A DNA stretch of 64,000 nt from Clostridium sp. AWRP (GTDB taxonomy: Bacteria > Bacillota > Clostridia > Clostridiales > Clostridiaceae): positions 3,410,001 through 3,474,000 of the forward strand of contig NZ_CP029758.2 in the NCBI RefSeq assembly GCF_004006395.2, given 5' to 3'. The translations under genes were made by a program, and so were the position numbers. The notes under the pieces are model-generated. The model saw nothing but the letters and a program-made list of their open reading frames with translations, ran no database searches and had not been told where the DNA came from. Of this stretch, positions 1-8,719 are shown piece after piece. How positions within the stretch are numbered: position 1 is the stretch's first letter; each line of letters opens with the position of its first letter.

Positions 1-569
1 TCTGTAGCCAGATTACCTTTCAATAATTCTTCATACTGCTTGATCATACTCTCCAGAGTTTTCATTGCCTTTGATTGAGCCTGTAAAAATGCTGCCTGCT
101 TATCCCAAGCAAACTGCAATTCATAATCTCTTTCCAATCTTTCTGAATTTTCTCCCACAGTACTTTTTTCTTTTTTAAGTACTTTAGTGAAATCTTTTTT
201 ATTCTTAACATTCATAATTTTTTGTGATCTTGCTATAGCTGTATACTGAATTATTATGTTTTCCCAAAGCATATCCAGTGTATCCTTAGCCATAATATCC
301 TCTACTATACCTATAGTCTCAGGTGGAAAAATCTTAGAAAAAAAACCTTGTGCTTCAAGATTTTTATTTTTAAACTGATCACCTTTTTTACTTCCCTTTT
401 GTAACATTTCATTCAGCTTATAGTTCCATTTATCTTTATTTTTCCACCATCCCACTGTTTTTTCAGATATATTTAAAATATTAGCAATTTGTCTATTTCT
501 AATATTTCCATTATGTTCTTTATAAATTTCAAAAGCCTTACCCCTGTTTGGACTCCTTTGTCTAGGCAT
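1..569 (-). CDS. Phage terminase small subunit (3' end cut by window edge)
   Basis: The leftward frame is open from an ATG at 569 to the window edge (189 codons, no stop). It starts MPRQRSPNRGKAFEIYKEHN. Residues ~20-50 form a helix-turn-helix (NRQIANILNISEKTVGWWKN) typical of small terminase subunits of the XtmA/YqaS type, which bind the packaging site and recruit the large subunit. The rest is charged and helical, as expected for the oligomerisation core. A GAGAGGGGGTGG ribosome site lies about 10 nt before the ATG. It is the most downstream gene of the leftward prophage arm seen here; the large subunit would be expected just outside the window. The family call rests on motif and context. 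Confidence 0.8.
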   Translation of the reverse strand, partial: MPRQRSPNRGKAFEIYKEHNGNIRNRQIANILNISEKTVGWWKNKDKWNYKLNEMLQKGSKKGDQFKNKNLEAQGFFSKIFPPETIGIVEDIMAKDTLDMLWENIIIQYTAIARSQKIMNVKNKKDFTKVLKKEKSTVGENSERLERDYELQFAWDKQAAFLQAQSKAMKTLESMIKQYEELLKGNLAT

Positions 570-608
570 ATCTACGTTGCCACCCCCTCTCAATTTACCT
601 TATTTATA

Positions 609-635
609 TTAAAAAGAAGCCTTATTCAAGGCTTC
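609..635 (-). terminator. Rho-independent terminator before the terminase gene
   Basis: Read leftward, GAAGCCTT-GAAT-AAGGCTTC (616-635) is a perfect 8-bp stem with a 4-nt loop, followed by TTTTT. It separates the late-regulator gene from the terminase gene. That fits an early/late boundary where the ArpU/RinA-like protein switches on packaging genes. Confidence 0.8.
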
Positions 636-799
636 CCAGTTATCGTTTTTTATGCAGCTATCTACTTCCAACTGTCTACAATATTATTATATTACATTTT
701 ATCAATATTTTAATTCCTTTACAGTTCCATTTTGCTTCCTACTTACTTCCCCATTACTTCCTAGTTCTGTCACTTAATTTACAGTATTTAATTGTTAAA

Positions 800-1306
800 C
801 TACATATAACAATCGATTATATTTCGAATTAGCCTGTGTCTTCTTTTTGTAGCTCCTCCCGAAGACATATTGAATTTCATCCCCAATTGCCAATCTTTTT
901 TATTATACTTATACTTTTCTTTTAAAAATTCCTGATCCTCAATTTCCAAATCTTTTATATTGGTTTCAATTACAGCATTATCTATTTCCATATTTCTTAA
1001 CGTTTCCTCTATGTCTTCTACTTGTTCTTTCTTCCATGTCTGTTCCTTAAGTAACCTGTCCGTTATATTCATCAAAGCTTTTTCTGCATAGCTTTCTCCT
1101 GTAGGACTTGTCTGTACTCTCTCTTCATAAGCCACAGCTCTTAACTCTTCCGGGATGTCTACATCAATATTTTTCAACTTATACTCTATCTCAGCTATTT
1201 GCTTTTTGAAAACTTCTAATCTTTTATTCAAAATACTAATTCTTTTATCCCTATTAAAATAATTAAAAATCCTCTGTTCCATATTTTTAAATACTTCATC
1301 ATCCAT
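800..1306 (-). CDS. ArpU/RinA-like phage late-gene regulator
   Basis: A 168-aa protein whose N-terminal ~120 residues are helical and coiled-coil-like. The basic C-terminus (KRRHRLIRNIIDCYM preceded by KYKYNKKDWQLGMKF) resembles the sigma-like end of ArpU/RinA-type phage activators. It sits between replication genes and the terminase small subunit, the usual place of that regulator in Firmicute phages, and is followed by a terminator. GGAGGAAATGTTTA precedes the ATG at 1306. I infer that it activates the packaging and morphogenesis operon. Sequence similarity is weak, so a generic phage protein is the alternative. Confidence 0.55.
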   Translation of the reverse strand: MDDEVFKNMEQRIFNYFNRDKRISILNKRLEVFKKQIAEIEYKLKNIDVDIPEELRAVAYEERVQTSPTGESYAEKALMNITDRLLKEQTWKKEQVEDIEETLRNMEIDNAVIETNIKDLEIEDQEFLKEKYKYNKKDWQLGMKFNMSSGGATKRRHRLIRNIIDCYM

Positions 1307-1332
1307 TAAACATTTCCTCCCTATAACGCCAT

Positions 1333-1440
1333 TTACTGTCTATGCACAATTCTAAACCCATATAAAATTACAATTAATATTCCTACAAACATAGACATAA
1401 ATAGAACATATAATATTACAAACTCTATTAATAATTTCAC
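1333..1440 (-). CDS. 35-aa phage membrane peptide
   Basis: A short leftward ORF begins with GTG at 1440 and reads MKLLIEFVILYVLFMSMFVG, then ILIVILYGFRIVHRQ. It is a single hydrophobic segment with a basic tail. AAGGAGAG lies about 6 nt before the GTG. It fits neatly between the late regulator and the dnaC-like gene without overlap. No known family is recognised. Small hydrophobic peptides are common in phage early operons; the ribosome site is the main reason to accept it. Confidence 0.5.
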   Translation of the reverse strand: MKLLIEFVILYVLFMSMFVGILIVILYGFRIVHRQ

Positions 1441-1498
1441 TGCATCTCTCCTTAAGTTTCAATATATAGCTATCTAGTATTATAATCTGATGCTCTAT

Positions 1499-2302
1499 CT
1501 ACATCCTATCCTTCTTAATAAATTTCTTCATTCTGTAATTATACTGTACACCTTTAAAAAACATTATATTATCACCACAAGGTTCAAGTATTCTTCCTGC
1601 AAGTGCTTCATCAAGTTCTATAAGCATATCAGGAGCACATTCTGTGCTTATAATTGTTGGCAAATGATTAAAATACCTATAATTTATAATTGGAATTATA
1701 TGTTTTATATCCGCTTCATTAAGTCCTACTTTATTTCCATACTTGTCTTTTATAAGCTGCCCATTTCTAACCTTGTCCTTAAGTAAGTCATCTATTATCA
1801 ACAGCTTAGCTTTATTGTATCTGCTTAAAAGTTTTAGGTAAAATTCATCATCATTTACATTAGCTTTTAACTGCCTCATAGCCTCAAGATATGGCATATA
1901 AATAACTTGTACTGGATTTTTACAATTCAAAAGTGCCGCTCCTATAGCAATTACTATGTGACTTTTTCCAGCACCAGACTGTCCAAATAATCCAAAGTTG
2001 TTTTCCTTCTTAAAACTTATATTATTAAAGTTTTTTATATACTCTATAGCCCTTTTTTTAACCCGTAAGGTTAAGCAATCATATGGAACATAATCACTTA
2101 ACCTTTTAGCTTCAACAGGATTCACCCCAAATTTCTTCCATAATCTAGCACTACGTTCTTTTTCATAACAACTACATCTCTTATAGCCTTCCTTTGTTTC
2201 AATCCAACCGGTATCACAGCATATTTTACATTTATATTTAGCTTCCACTGTATTTAGAGAAGTCATATGCACCTGACTTAATATTCTTTTCAATGCCTCC
2301 AC
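1499..2302 (-). CDS. DnaC-like helicase loader (AAA+ ATPase)
   Basis: A 267-aa protein of the DnaC/IstB/DnaI class. The N-terminus carries a zinc-ribbon-like set of cysteines (CKICCDTGW, then CSC), followed by Walker A GQSGAGKSH around residue 107 and Walker B LLIIDDL around residue 165. Such proteins load the replicative helicase at the phage origin. The start overlaps the 3' end of the DnaD-like gene by 65 bp, so the two are probably translated together. This DnaD-DnaC pair is the usual initiation module of Firmicute phages with no helicase of their own. Confidence 0.85.
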   Translation of the reverse strand: MEALKRILSQVHMTSLNTVEAKYKCKICCDTGWIETKEGYKRCSCYEKERSARLWKKFGVNPVEAKRLSDYVPYDCLTLRVKKRAIEYIKNFNNISFKKENNFGLFGQSGAGKSHIVIAIGAALLNCKNPVQVIYMPYLEAMRQLKANVNDDEFYLKLLSRYNKAKLLIIDDLLKDKVRNGQLIKDKYGNKVGLNEADIKHIIPIINYRYFNHLPTIISTECAPDMLIELDEALAGRILEPCGDNIMFFKGVQYNYRMKKFIKKDRM

Positions 2303-3071
2303 CTTTCTCCTCCTTTCCTTCCATAATCCAATTTTTTAATATTTTTTCCATGTACCCCTTAATAAATCTCTTCTTGTTACTTACCGTTATTTTTAGTGCT
2401 TCTTTAACCCAGCCATATCCATAAGTTTCTACAAAAATTTTTAAAACATCAAAATATTTTTTTATACTCTCACCGGGCTTTAAATTTTCATAATACTTAC
2501 AGAGTTCTAATGTTTTTTCATAAAGAGAATTTTCATTTTTATATTTTCTTTTCTGTTCTTTTCTTTCTTTTTCTGTACTTTTCTCTTCTTTATTTTGAAG
2601 ATTAATGCTTACATTAACTACCTCGTGGTTGGGGATAATGTATACAATAACTAAATTTTTGTATACACTAATGGTTTCATCATCCAAAAGCAAATATTCT
2701 TTGAATAATTTTACCTTCTGTCTTCTACCTGCTGCTTCTATATAACGCTTTTGGATTCCTTTTGAAGTAAGTACTTTATAGGTTTCAAAAACCTTTTTAT
2801 CAAACAACCCCCACTTAACACAATCATTAATGATTTCATTAATTAAATTAATGTCTACATTAACTCTCTTTGAAAACAATAACTGTTGTTTTTCCACCCA
2901 CTCGTAGAAATATCCATGTTTATAAATTTTCATTAATAGCTTAATTACTATGCCAAAACCAACTATTCCATGTTGTGCTTCTATTAGTGCAACTTTATCG
3001 TCTTGATCCATGTCAACATCTAAAGGAAAATATTCCAATCCTTCTTTTTGAGGTCTAGCTAATGTAATCAC
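2238..3071 (-). CDS. Phage replisome organiser with DnaD-type C-terminus
   Basis: 277 aa. Residues ~5-110 (ARPQKEGLEYFPLDVD, then a winged-helix region) match the Lin1244/Lin1753-like N-terminal domain of phage replisome organisers. Residues ~195-255 (YGYGWVKEALKITVSNKK, then GYMEKILKNW) match a DnaD domain. The protein would bind the origin and recruit the helicase loader encoded downstream. The start is uncertain. GTG at 3071 abuts its own GGAAGAGG, whereas family members usually begin at ARPQKEG, where the codon here is TTA. That makes a mutated start possible. Confidence 0.8.
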   Translation of the reverse strand: MITLARPQKEGLEYFPLDVDMDQDDKVALIEAQHGIVGFGIVIKLLMKIYKHGYFYEWVEKQQLLFSKRVNVDINLINEIINDCVKWGLFDKKVFETYKVLTSKGIQKRYIEAAGRRQKVKLFKEYLLLDDETISVYKNLVIVYIIPNHEVVNVSINLQNKEEKSTEKERKEQKRKYKNENSLYEKTLELCKYYENLKPGESIKKYFDVLKIFVETYGYGWVKEALKITVSNKKRFIKGYMEKILKNWIMEGKEEKGGGIEKNIKSGAYDFSKYSGS

Positions 3072-3165
3072 CCTCTTCCAAATCTACAGCTTTCAGAAAA
3101 ACCTTAGCATTTTTAAAATGAAACATAACTTCAGTAATCTGGCTGCCATTTAATCTATCCTTATG

Positions 3166-5151
3166 TCAAAAGCCTGGTCCTTCTACTTGTTTAAGTGATG
3201 TATTTTCAACTCGTAAGTTCTTATCTGCAACACTTACAAAAAGGTTAACTATTTGCAAATCAGTCTCTATAAGCTTTGTAGTACTCTCCCTATTATCTAT
3301 AAAGATTGGAGCTTTAATTTTATAATGATTTGATAATGTATTTATAATGTCAATTCCAGCATTAATCCTTGCACCGAAATTCAAATTTGTTGAAAATGGC
3401 ACACCTTCCACGAGAGGCTCACAATCTTCATCAATTCCTCCATTAACCTGAGTTTTAAAGAATCTAAACTTTACATACTTGAATTTAGAATTAATACCAG
3501 ATTCCATAAGTTGAACTTTAGTTTTTATAAATTCATTACACATAAATTCCTGTTTTTCTAACTCTACAATTTGTTGAGTTAAAATTTTTTCTTGATCCAT
3601 AAGTTCTCCAATTCTTGATCTAATTTTAATATTGATCTCTTTATATCCCAGTTCATGATTAATTTGTTCAAGTTCACTTTCAAGGGACTTTCTTTTTTCT
3701 TTCAATTCATCAATCTGTAAGCTTTTTTCTATTGGCTTACATAACTCAGCTTCAAGCATTTTTATCTGGTTTTGTATATTCCTGTATTCTTTATTGCTAT
3801 CAAGGTCAATATTCACCTTGAAGCTACTAATATTGCTTTGTAAGTCAATCTTTTTATTACTTAGGTTTTCTAACTTTTCCTTTGCATTTTTTAATGCAAT
3901 ATCATTTTCAGACATCCTATTTCTATATTTTTTAAGATCATAAGCCTTATTGGTACCTTCCCTAGTTATATCTTCAAGGACTTTTGCTTTACTTTTATTA
4001 AAGTTTTCTTCTAACTCATTTCTATGTTTTTCAACATCCTCATCAGAAAATGCTCTTTTACAAAGAGGACATATGCGTGCATTTTTAGGAAATTCAAATA
4101 TCTTATTATTTTCCTCATACCACTTACCTCTTAAATTATCTACATCATTTTCTATTTCTTTTATTGCCTTCAAATCATTATATTTCTCAGTTTCAAATAA
4201 TTTAATATCAAATTTAATATGAGTTATTTCATCATTAACACTACATAATTCTTCTTCAATCCCATCTTTGCTACTTTCAGCTTTTTTAATTTCTTCATAT
4301 TGAATATCTTTGAGTCTGGATTTAAGTCCATACATATCTTCCTTTTTCTTGAATATTTCAACATTTACTTCTGATTTATCCATAATCTGCTTTTCTACAC
4401 TTTTTATTTTTAAATCTATTTTTTGTTTTGCATCCTCTAGTGTTTCAAAGTCAATATCTTCTTTTATTGTCATACTTAATTCATCAACTCTTGCAGGTAT
4501 TGACTCTTTGTCTTTAATTAACTTTTTTCTTGACGCATTTATACTTTCTTTCAATTCATCTATACTTTTATTTATCAATAGATTTTTTAACGGTTTTAGA
4601 TTTTCTTTAAAATCAATAACATTTTCATCTGTAACTTCTCCTAAAATATCCATTAAAACCTTTTTCCTCTCCTGCCATTTCATGCTTGTACTAAAATATA
4701 AAGGATTAGTTACTAATTTGAATATATCTTCAGGAATAATGCTGCTTATTTTCTTTTTATATTGACCTTGCTTTTTAGGTACACCATCAATATAATAAGC
4801 CGTAGTTACACCTTTTAGTTCCGATTCGGATTTTCCCTTTGGCTTAATCCACTTTTCCTTCAATACCTTTTTAAAAACTGTTTTTTCTCCATCTATCTTA
4901 AGTACTGCCTCAACTTCCGTTTCAAGCATATGAATTGCATTATTACTTTTATCTAGCGGCTGTACATCAAATTTACTCATATCCCTGCTGTCTTTATCAA
5001 ATAAGAGCCAAGTAAATGCATCAAATACGCTAGTCTTGCCTGTTCCATTATCCCCATAAATATTAGTTGTATCTGAAAACTTTATATCCAAATTCTTAAG
5101 GCCTTTAAAATTCTTAAGAATTAATCTTTCTAAAAATATTGATTTACTCAA
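3166..5151 (-). CDS. SbcC/Rad50-like AAA ATPase of phage type
   Basis: 661 aa with an SMC-like plan. Residues 1-60 hold Walker A (YGDNGTGKTSVFDAFTWLLF). Two long coiled-coil arms surround a zinc hook CPLC near residue 361. The C-terminal lobe has Walker B APIFIDNRES. Phage versions are encoded beside RecT-type recombinases and probably process recombination or replication ends; no nuclease partner is visible here. TTG at 5151 is preceded by AGGGGGGAATAGAAA. After the TGA stop, the same frame stays open for 36 more codons, a possible lost C-terminal tail. Confidence 0.8.
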   Translation of the reverse strand: MSKSIFLERLILKNFKGLKNLDIKFSDTTNIYGDNGTGKTSVFDAFTWLLFDKDSRDMSKFDVQPLDKSNNAIHMLETEVEAVLKIDGEKTVFKKVLKEKWIKPKGKSESELKGVTTAYYIDGVPKKQGQYKKKISSIIPEDIFKLVTNPLYFSTSMKWQERKKVLMDILGEVTDENVIDFKENLKPLKNLLINKSIDELKESINASRKKLIKDKESIPARVDELSMTIKEDIDFETLEDAKQKIDLKIKSVEKQIMDKSEVNVEIFKKKEDMYGLKSRLKDIQYEEIKKAESSKDGIEEELCSVNDEITHIKFDIKLFETEKYNDLKAIKEIENDVDNLRGKWYEENNKIFEFPKNARICPLCKRAFSDEDVEKHRNELEENFNKSKAKVLEDITREGTNKAYDLKKYRNRMSENDIALKNAKEKLENLSNKKIDLQSNISSFKVNIDLDSNKEYRNIQNQIKMLEAELCKPIEKSLQIDELKEKRKSLESELEQINHELGYKEINIKIRSRIGELMDQEKILTQQIVELEKQEFMCNEFIKTKVQLMESGINSKFKYVKFRFFKTQVNGGIDEDCEPLVEGVPFSTNLNFGARINAGIDIINTLSNHYKIKAPIFIDNRESTTKLIETDLQIVNLFVSVADKNLRVENTSLKQVEGPGF

Positions 5152-5198
5152 TTTCTATTCCCCCCTATTTCTATGTTTCAACGTAATATTTACCTATA

Positions 5199-5453
5199 TT
5201 AACTTGCTACATCATTTGAACTTATAGGTTTCACTGTTTTTTCACTACACTTTTCGTGTGTATTATTTTCAAAAAATATCCTATCTATATTTACGTTAAA
5301 CCTTCTCTTTAATTTTTTAATAAAATTAAAGCTTGGATTTCTCTCACCTGATTCAATTTTAATATAGAAAGACACTGATATTCCTAGTGCAAGAGCCATA
5401 TCTTTTTGACTCATACTTAAAGATTGTCTAAACTTTATTAATTTAAAATTCAT
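5199..5453 (-). CDS. Xre-family HTH protein (Cro-like)
   Basis: 84 aa from ATG at 5453, which has GGAGGAGAAAAT directly upstream. A longer frame to 5486 would start inside an operator and lacks a ribosome site. Residues 5-58 form a lambda-repressor-type helix-turn-helix (MSQKDMALALGISVSFYIKI). It is the first gene of the leftward lytic arm and faces the repressor gene at 5614, so it is probably the Cro-like antirepressor. A further ACAC-N5-GTGT site lies inside its 3' end at 5247-5259. Confidence 0.85.
   Translation of the reverse strand: MNFKLIKFRQSLSMSQKDMALALGISVSFYIKIESGERNPSFNFIKKLKRRFNVNIDRIFFENNTHEKCSEKTVKPISSNDVAS
5247..5259. promoter_or_regulatory. Extra ACAC-N5-GTGT operator-like site within the Xre gene
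   Basis: ACACTTTTCGTGT matches the half-sites of the four intergenic operators exactly (ACAC, 5-nt spacer, GTGT). It lies about 230 bp inside the leftward operon. It could serve DNA looping or roadblock repression, or occur by chance in AT-rich DNA. Confidence 0.4.
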
Positions 5454-5482
5454 ATTTTCTCCTCCTTGTTTACTCTTTTTAT

Positions 5483-5587
5483 ACACTTATCGTGTTCTGT
5501 TTGTTTTATATTATCACACTAAATGTGTTTTGTAAATGTTTTTGCACACTATTTGTGCAAATTAGTTTTAAATAACACATTTAGTGT
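5483..5587. promoter_or_regulatory. Prophage operator array: four palindromes between divergent repressor and Cro genes
   Basis: Four 13-bp palindromes of form ACAC-N5-GTGT or GTGC occur at 5483-5495 (TTATC), 5516-5528 (TAAAT), 5546-5558 (TATTT, with GTGC) and 5575-5587 (ATTTA). Centre-to-centre distances are 33, 30 and 29 bp, close to three helical turns, so bound dimers would lie on one face of the DNA. The array covers the whole divergent promoter region. It is the expected binding site of the repressor at 5614 and the Xre protein at 5453. Confidence 0.85.
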
Positions 5588-5613
5588 TAAAATATAAATA
5601 TGAGGTGAATCAC

Positions 5614-6210
5614 ATGTTTGGAGAAAAATTAAGAAAATTAAGAACCAGCAAACACATGACACAACAAGAGCTTGCAAAAATTTTAAGAATTTCTTCTAGC
5701 ACTATCGGTATGTATGAACAAAATAGAAGGTCGCCAGACATAGAGACATTAAAGATAATAGCTGATTATTTTCAATGTTCTACTGATTATCTGCTTGATA
5801 AAGAAAAAGATTTAGAAGATATAAATTTTCCTAATCGATTAAAAGAGTTAAGACTAGAAAAGGGATTAACCCAAATTGAATTAAGTAAATATTTGAATAT
5901 AGACAAAACAACTTATACCCATTATGAAAAGGGTACAATAGCCCCCGATATAAAAACGCTAAAATCATTAGCTAACTATTTCAATGTATCAGTTGATTAT
6001 TTACTTAGAAATTCAAATGACAAAGTTGTCCCTAATTATAAAAATGACACACCATCTGAAAAAATATCAAAATTAATAAAAGAAAATAACATAAGAACAT
6101 TAGCAGCACATTTTGATGGCAAAGATATAACAGATGATGATGTTGAAGATATAAAAAATTTTATAGAATTTGTTGTTGAGAAAAGAAAGAAAAGGGGGAA
6201 AAACGACTAA
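5614..6210 (+). CDS. Phage repressor with two Xre HTH domains
   Basis: 198 aa from ATG at 5614 (GAGGTGA 6 nt upstream). An upstream in-frame ATG at 5584 falls inside the last operator and lacks a ribosome site. Two complete HTH_3 domains lie at residues ~3-61 (MTQQELAKILRISSSTIGMY) and ~73-131 (LTQIELSKYLNIDKTTYTHY), followed by an acidic helical tail. There is no LexA-type protease domain, so induction probably depends on the ImmA-like peptidase encoded next. It should hold the lytic arm silent by binding the ACAC-N5-GTGT array. A tandem double HTH in one chain is less common than a dimerising CI. Confidence 0.85.
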   Translation: MFGEKLRKLRTSKHMTQQELAKILRISSSTIGMYEQNRRSPDIETLKIIADYFQCSTDYLLDKEKDLEDINFPNRLKELRLEKGLTQIELSKYLNIDKTTYTHYEKGTIAPDIKTLKSLANYFNVSVDYLLRNSNDKVVPNYKNDTPSEKISKLIKENNIRTLAAHFDGKDITDDDVEDIKNFIEFVVEKRKKRGKND

Positions 6211-6235
6211 TCTACTTTTAATATGGGGGGATTCT

Positions 6236-6694
6236 ATGACATATGACGAACTTCTTAAAGAAGTACAATCGCAAGGTATAGATGTAATCGAAATGGATAT
6301 AGGAAAACATAAAGGATTATATGCAGATAATATTATAGCATTATCTAAAAACATAGAAACGACAAAAGAGAAAGCATGTATTCTTGCTGAAGAACTAGGT
6401 CACTATCATAAAACTTATGGAGAAATAATAGATAAAAAAAACACAAGTAAAATGAAGCAAGAAAAGATAGCTAGAAATTGGGGATATGAAAAGCTTATAG
6501 GCATTATCCAATTAATAAATGCCTTTGAAAGAGGTATTAAAAGCAAACAAGAATTAGCCGAATATTTAGACGTTACAGAAAAATTTTTAGGACAAGCTAT
6601 TCAACATTATAGAGAAAAATATGGTACACGTTATGAAATAGATAATTATATTATCTATTTTGAACCAACATTGTTTATTGTAAAAATATTTTAA
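6236..6694 (+). CDS. ImmA/IrrE-family metallopeptidase
   Basis: 152 aa from ATG at 6236 with GGGGGG upstream; the longer frame overlaps the repressor and lacks a site. The motif AEELGHYH near residue 50 is the variant HExxH-like zinc site found in many Clostridium phage ImmA proteins, where E-E-L-G-H replaces H-E-x-x-H. ImmA-type proteins cleave the cognate repressor on SOS or cell signals. The gene follows the repressor by 25 bp, as expected of an induction pair. The C-terminal third resembles a small HTH region (SKQELAEYLDVTEKFLGQAI). Confidence 0.85.
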   Translation: MTYDELLKEVQSQGIDVIEMDIGKHKGLYADNIIALSKNIETTKEKACILAEELGHYHKTYGEIIDKKNTSKMKQEKIARNWGYEKLIGIIQLINAFERGIKSKQELAEYLDVTEKFLGQAIQHYREKYGTRYEIDNYIIYFEPTLFIVKIF

Positions 6695-6802
6695 TAAATT
6701 TAGTTCATATTAACAAATGAAAAATATATTGTAAAATATATTATGTTTTACAATATTAATTCGATAAATTAATGAAATATTTTATAAAGGAGTGTACTAA
6801 CT

Positions 6803-7384
6803 ATGTCTAATACTATTAATTCTTTGCTTTCTTACTTGAATAATATAAATACAAGTAAGCAAGTTTCGCAAAATTCAATTTCAGATTCAAATAATTCTTC
6901 TGATAATTCAGATAGCTTAATTTCCAGCTTAGGTTCGGACTCAGTTAAACTTAGCCCTAAAGCACTAAGTGTTTTAAGCTCTTTACAAAATTCTAACACC
7001 AATACATTTAGTTCTGCATTAGATACCCTAGTATCAAACGGTACTATTACATCAGCACAGGAAAATTCTATTAAAAGTGCTTTTATATCCGCAAGAAATT
7101 CTTCTTTATCGTACTCGGGTACTTCAAAAAATAATTCTCTATTTCCTTTAGATGCTCTAGTATCAAAGGGCACTATCACTAAAGATCAAGAAAATTCCAT
7201 AAAAGAAGCTTTCATATCCGCAAAAAAATCTTCTTATACTAAAAAGTTACAGAAACAAGCCCAATCAATATTACAAAATCCTATACTAACAAAAAATCCT
7301 GAATTACTTCTAAATTCAGATTTGTATAAGAAAAATAGTAATTTTAGCTATATTCCAGATACTTCATATTTAAATAAATTATAA
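6803..7384 (+). CDS. Ser/Asn-rich protein with two 30-residue repeats, unknown function
   Basis: 193 aa, preceded by AAAGGAG. Residues 1-50 are Ser/Asn-rich and look disordered. Two copies of a 30-residue unit lie at 72-101 and 115-144 (core LVSxGTITxxQENSIKxAF, then ISAxxSS), 43 residues apart. The unit resembles the short helical motif of SHOCT- or DUF2680-like segments. There is no signal peptide. The style recalls the unrecognised proteins at 22400 and 29638. It follows the lysogeny arm, so it may be a prophage moron gene, and it ends in its own strong terminator. Confidence 0.6.
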   Translation: MSNTINSLLSYLNNINTSKQVSQNSISDSNNSSDNSDSLISSLGSDSVKLSPKALSVLSSLQNSNTNTFSSALDTLVSNGTITSAQENSIKSAFISARNSSLSYSGTSKNNSLFPLDALVSKGTITKDQENSIKEAFISAKKSSYTKKLQKQAQSILQNPILTKNPELLLNSDLYKKNSNFSYIPDTSYLNKL

Positions 7385-7394
7385 TATAGCAGTA

Positions 7395-7428
7395 AATAGA
7401 GCGGATGCGTACATCCGCTCTATTTTTT
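7395..7428 (+). terminator. Strong intrinsic terminator
   Basis: AATAGAGCGGATG, loop CGTA and CATCCGCTCTATT form a 13-bp perfect stem followed by TTTTT. It closes the rightward prophage genes and also shields the leftward dehydrogenase operon. Confidence 0.9.
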
Positions 7429-7518
7429 GTTGTTTTGCAATATAATATTACTTTCATCAATAAGTTTTAGCATATATTTTTTTACTATACTTGTAAAATC
7501 TAAAGAAAACTATAAACT

Positions 7519-8688
7519 TTATTGATAACCGTCATATAAAGTTTCTAATGTTGTAACTACATCTTGTTCCGTAATCGTTCCTCCAAATGACATACATAGT
7601 GGTTCTTTATAAATCATAGGTTTTGCAGCTAATATCTGTTCCTTTGTAAATCCCTGCTCTTTAAAAGAAGGAATTTGGATTTCTTTGCACAACTTTCTAA
7701 CTGCATCACCTACTGCCTTTCCAATTGCTTCTGGTTCTTCTGACCAAAAAGTAACTTCCATAATTTCTCCAATTTTTTTCATTTTCTCAGGATATGTTTT
7801 AGCAGCAAATTCTATAATAGCTGGAGTTACTAACGCACAGCATATACCATGAGGAATATGGTATATATGCCCCAAGGCGTGTGCTGTTGAATGTCCCATA
7901 TGCACTCCTGACTCATTAAATGCGATACCTGCAAAATTACTTGCTAAAGCTAAATTTTCTCTTGCTTCTGCATTGTTTATATCTTTTACTGCAATTGGCA
8001 GCCATTTTGTTATTAATTTAATAGCTTCGTAAGCTAGCAAATCAGAATGTGGTGTATTTTTTCCTTCCGTTAATGCTTCGTTGGCATGTGAAAATGCATC
8101 CATTCCTGTAAATGCTGTAATAAATGCCGGACATCCAACTGTAAGTTCTGGATCTACAATTGCATAATCAGGGGGACACGGAAGTCCAATTTTGCACTGC
8201 ATTGTTTCCGAAGAAATAACTGATACAAAGGTACTCTCTGAACCTGTTCCTGAAGTTGTAGGAATTAATAGCATTGTAAGCGGCTTTATAGCATAATTCT
8301 TTTGACCGGTTAAATAAAGTACAATTTCCTGTAATACTTCATCACCATTTGGAATTACTGCTGCAATAGCTTTTGCACTGTCAAGCGTACTACCTCCGCC
8401 AACTCCTACAATGCCATCAACTGATTTTTCTCTACCTATAGCTGCTGCCGCTGCTACTGTATAATCCGGGCAATCTGTTTCTACGCCATCCCATATAACG
8501 ACTTGCACATCCTCCTCTCTTATAATATTAGCTACTTTTTCCGCATAACCAATTTCTGAAATTTTCTTATCTGTTACTAATAATATTTTGTTCATACCCA
8601 ATTCTTTTGCCTTTTTACCTACTTGCTGTAAAGTTCCATTTCCAAAAAGTACTGGTGATAGTTGTGTGTAAATTCCTGATTTTAACAT
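7519..8688 (-). CDS. Iron-containing alcohol dehydrogenase
   Basis: 389 aa, full length for group III Fe-dependent alcohol dehydrogenases. It has the NAD(P)-binding GGGSTLDSAKA near residue 98, the PTTSGTGSE signature, and metal ligands in MDAFSHANEAL and HSTAHALGHIYHIPHG. It would interconvert an aldehyde and an alcohol with NAD(P)H in the cytoplasm. A GGGGGAAATAATAA site precedes the ATG. It is the last gene of a leftward MFS/enoate-reductase/ADH operon (31-bp gap from the previous gene). This suggests that it reduces or oxidises the carbonyl group of the same compound. The exact substrate cannot be read from sequence. Confidence 0.9.
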   Translation of the reverse strand: MLKSGIYTQLSPVLFGNGTLQQVGKKAKELGMNKILLVTDKKISEIGYAEKVANIIREEDVQVVIWDGVETDCPDYTVAAAAAIGREKSVDGIVGVGGGSTLDSAKAIAAVIPNGDEVLQEIVLYLTGQKNYAIKPLTMLLIPTTSGTGSESTFVSVISSETMQCKIGLPCPPDYAIVDPELTVGCPAFITAFTGMDAFSHANEALTEGKNTPHSDLLAYEAIKLITKWLPIAVKDINNAEARENLALASNFAGIAFNESGVHMGHSTAHALGHIYHIPHGICCALVTPAIIEFAAKTYPEKMKKIGEIMEVTFWSEEPEAIGKAVGDAVRKLCKEIQIPSFKEQGFTKEQILAAKPMIYKEPLCMSFGGTITEQDVVTTLETLYDGYQ

Positions 8689-8719
8689 TTATTATTTCCC
8701 CCTTTTTCAACTTATTATT

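Noticed and set aside
489..713. 74-aa rightward frame
   Set aside because: Overlaps the terminase gene and the terminator on the other strand; no ribosome site.
4310..4765. 151-aa rightward frame inside the SbcC-like gene
   Set aside because: Hydrophobic shadow of the coiled-coil codons on the opposite strand; the leftward gene is well supported.
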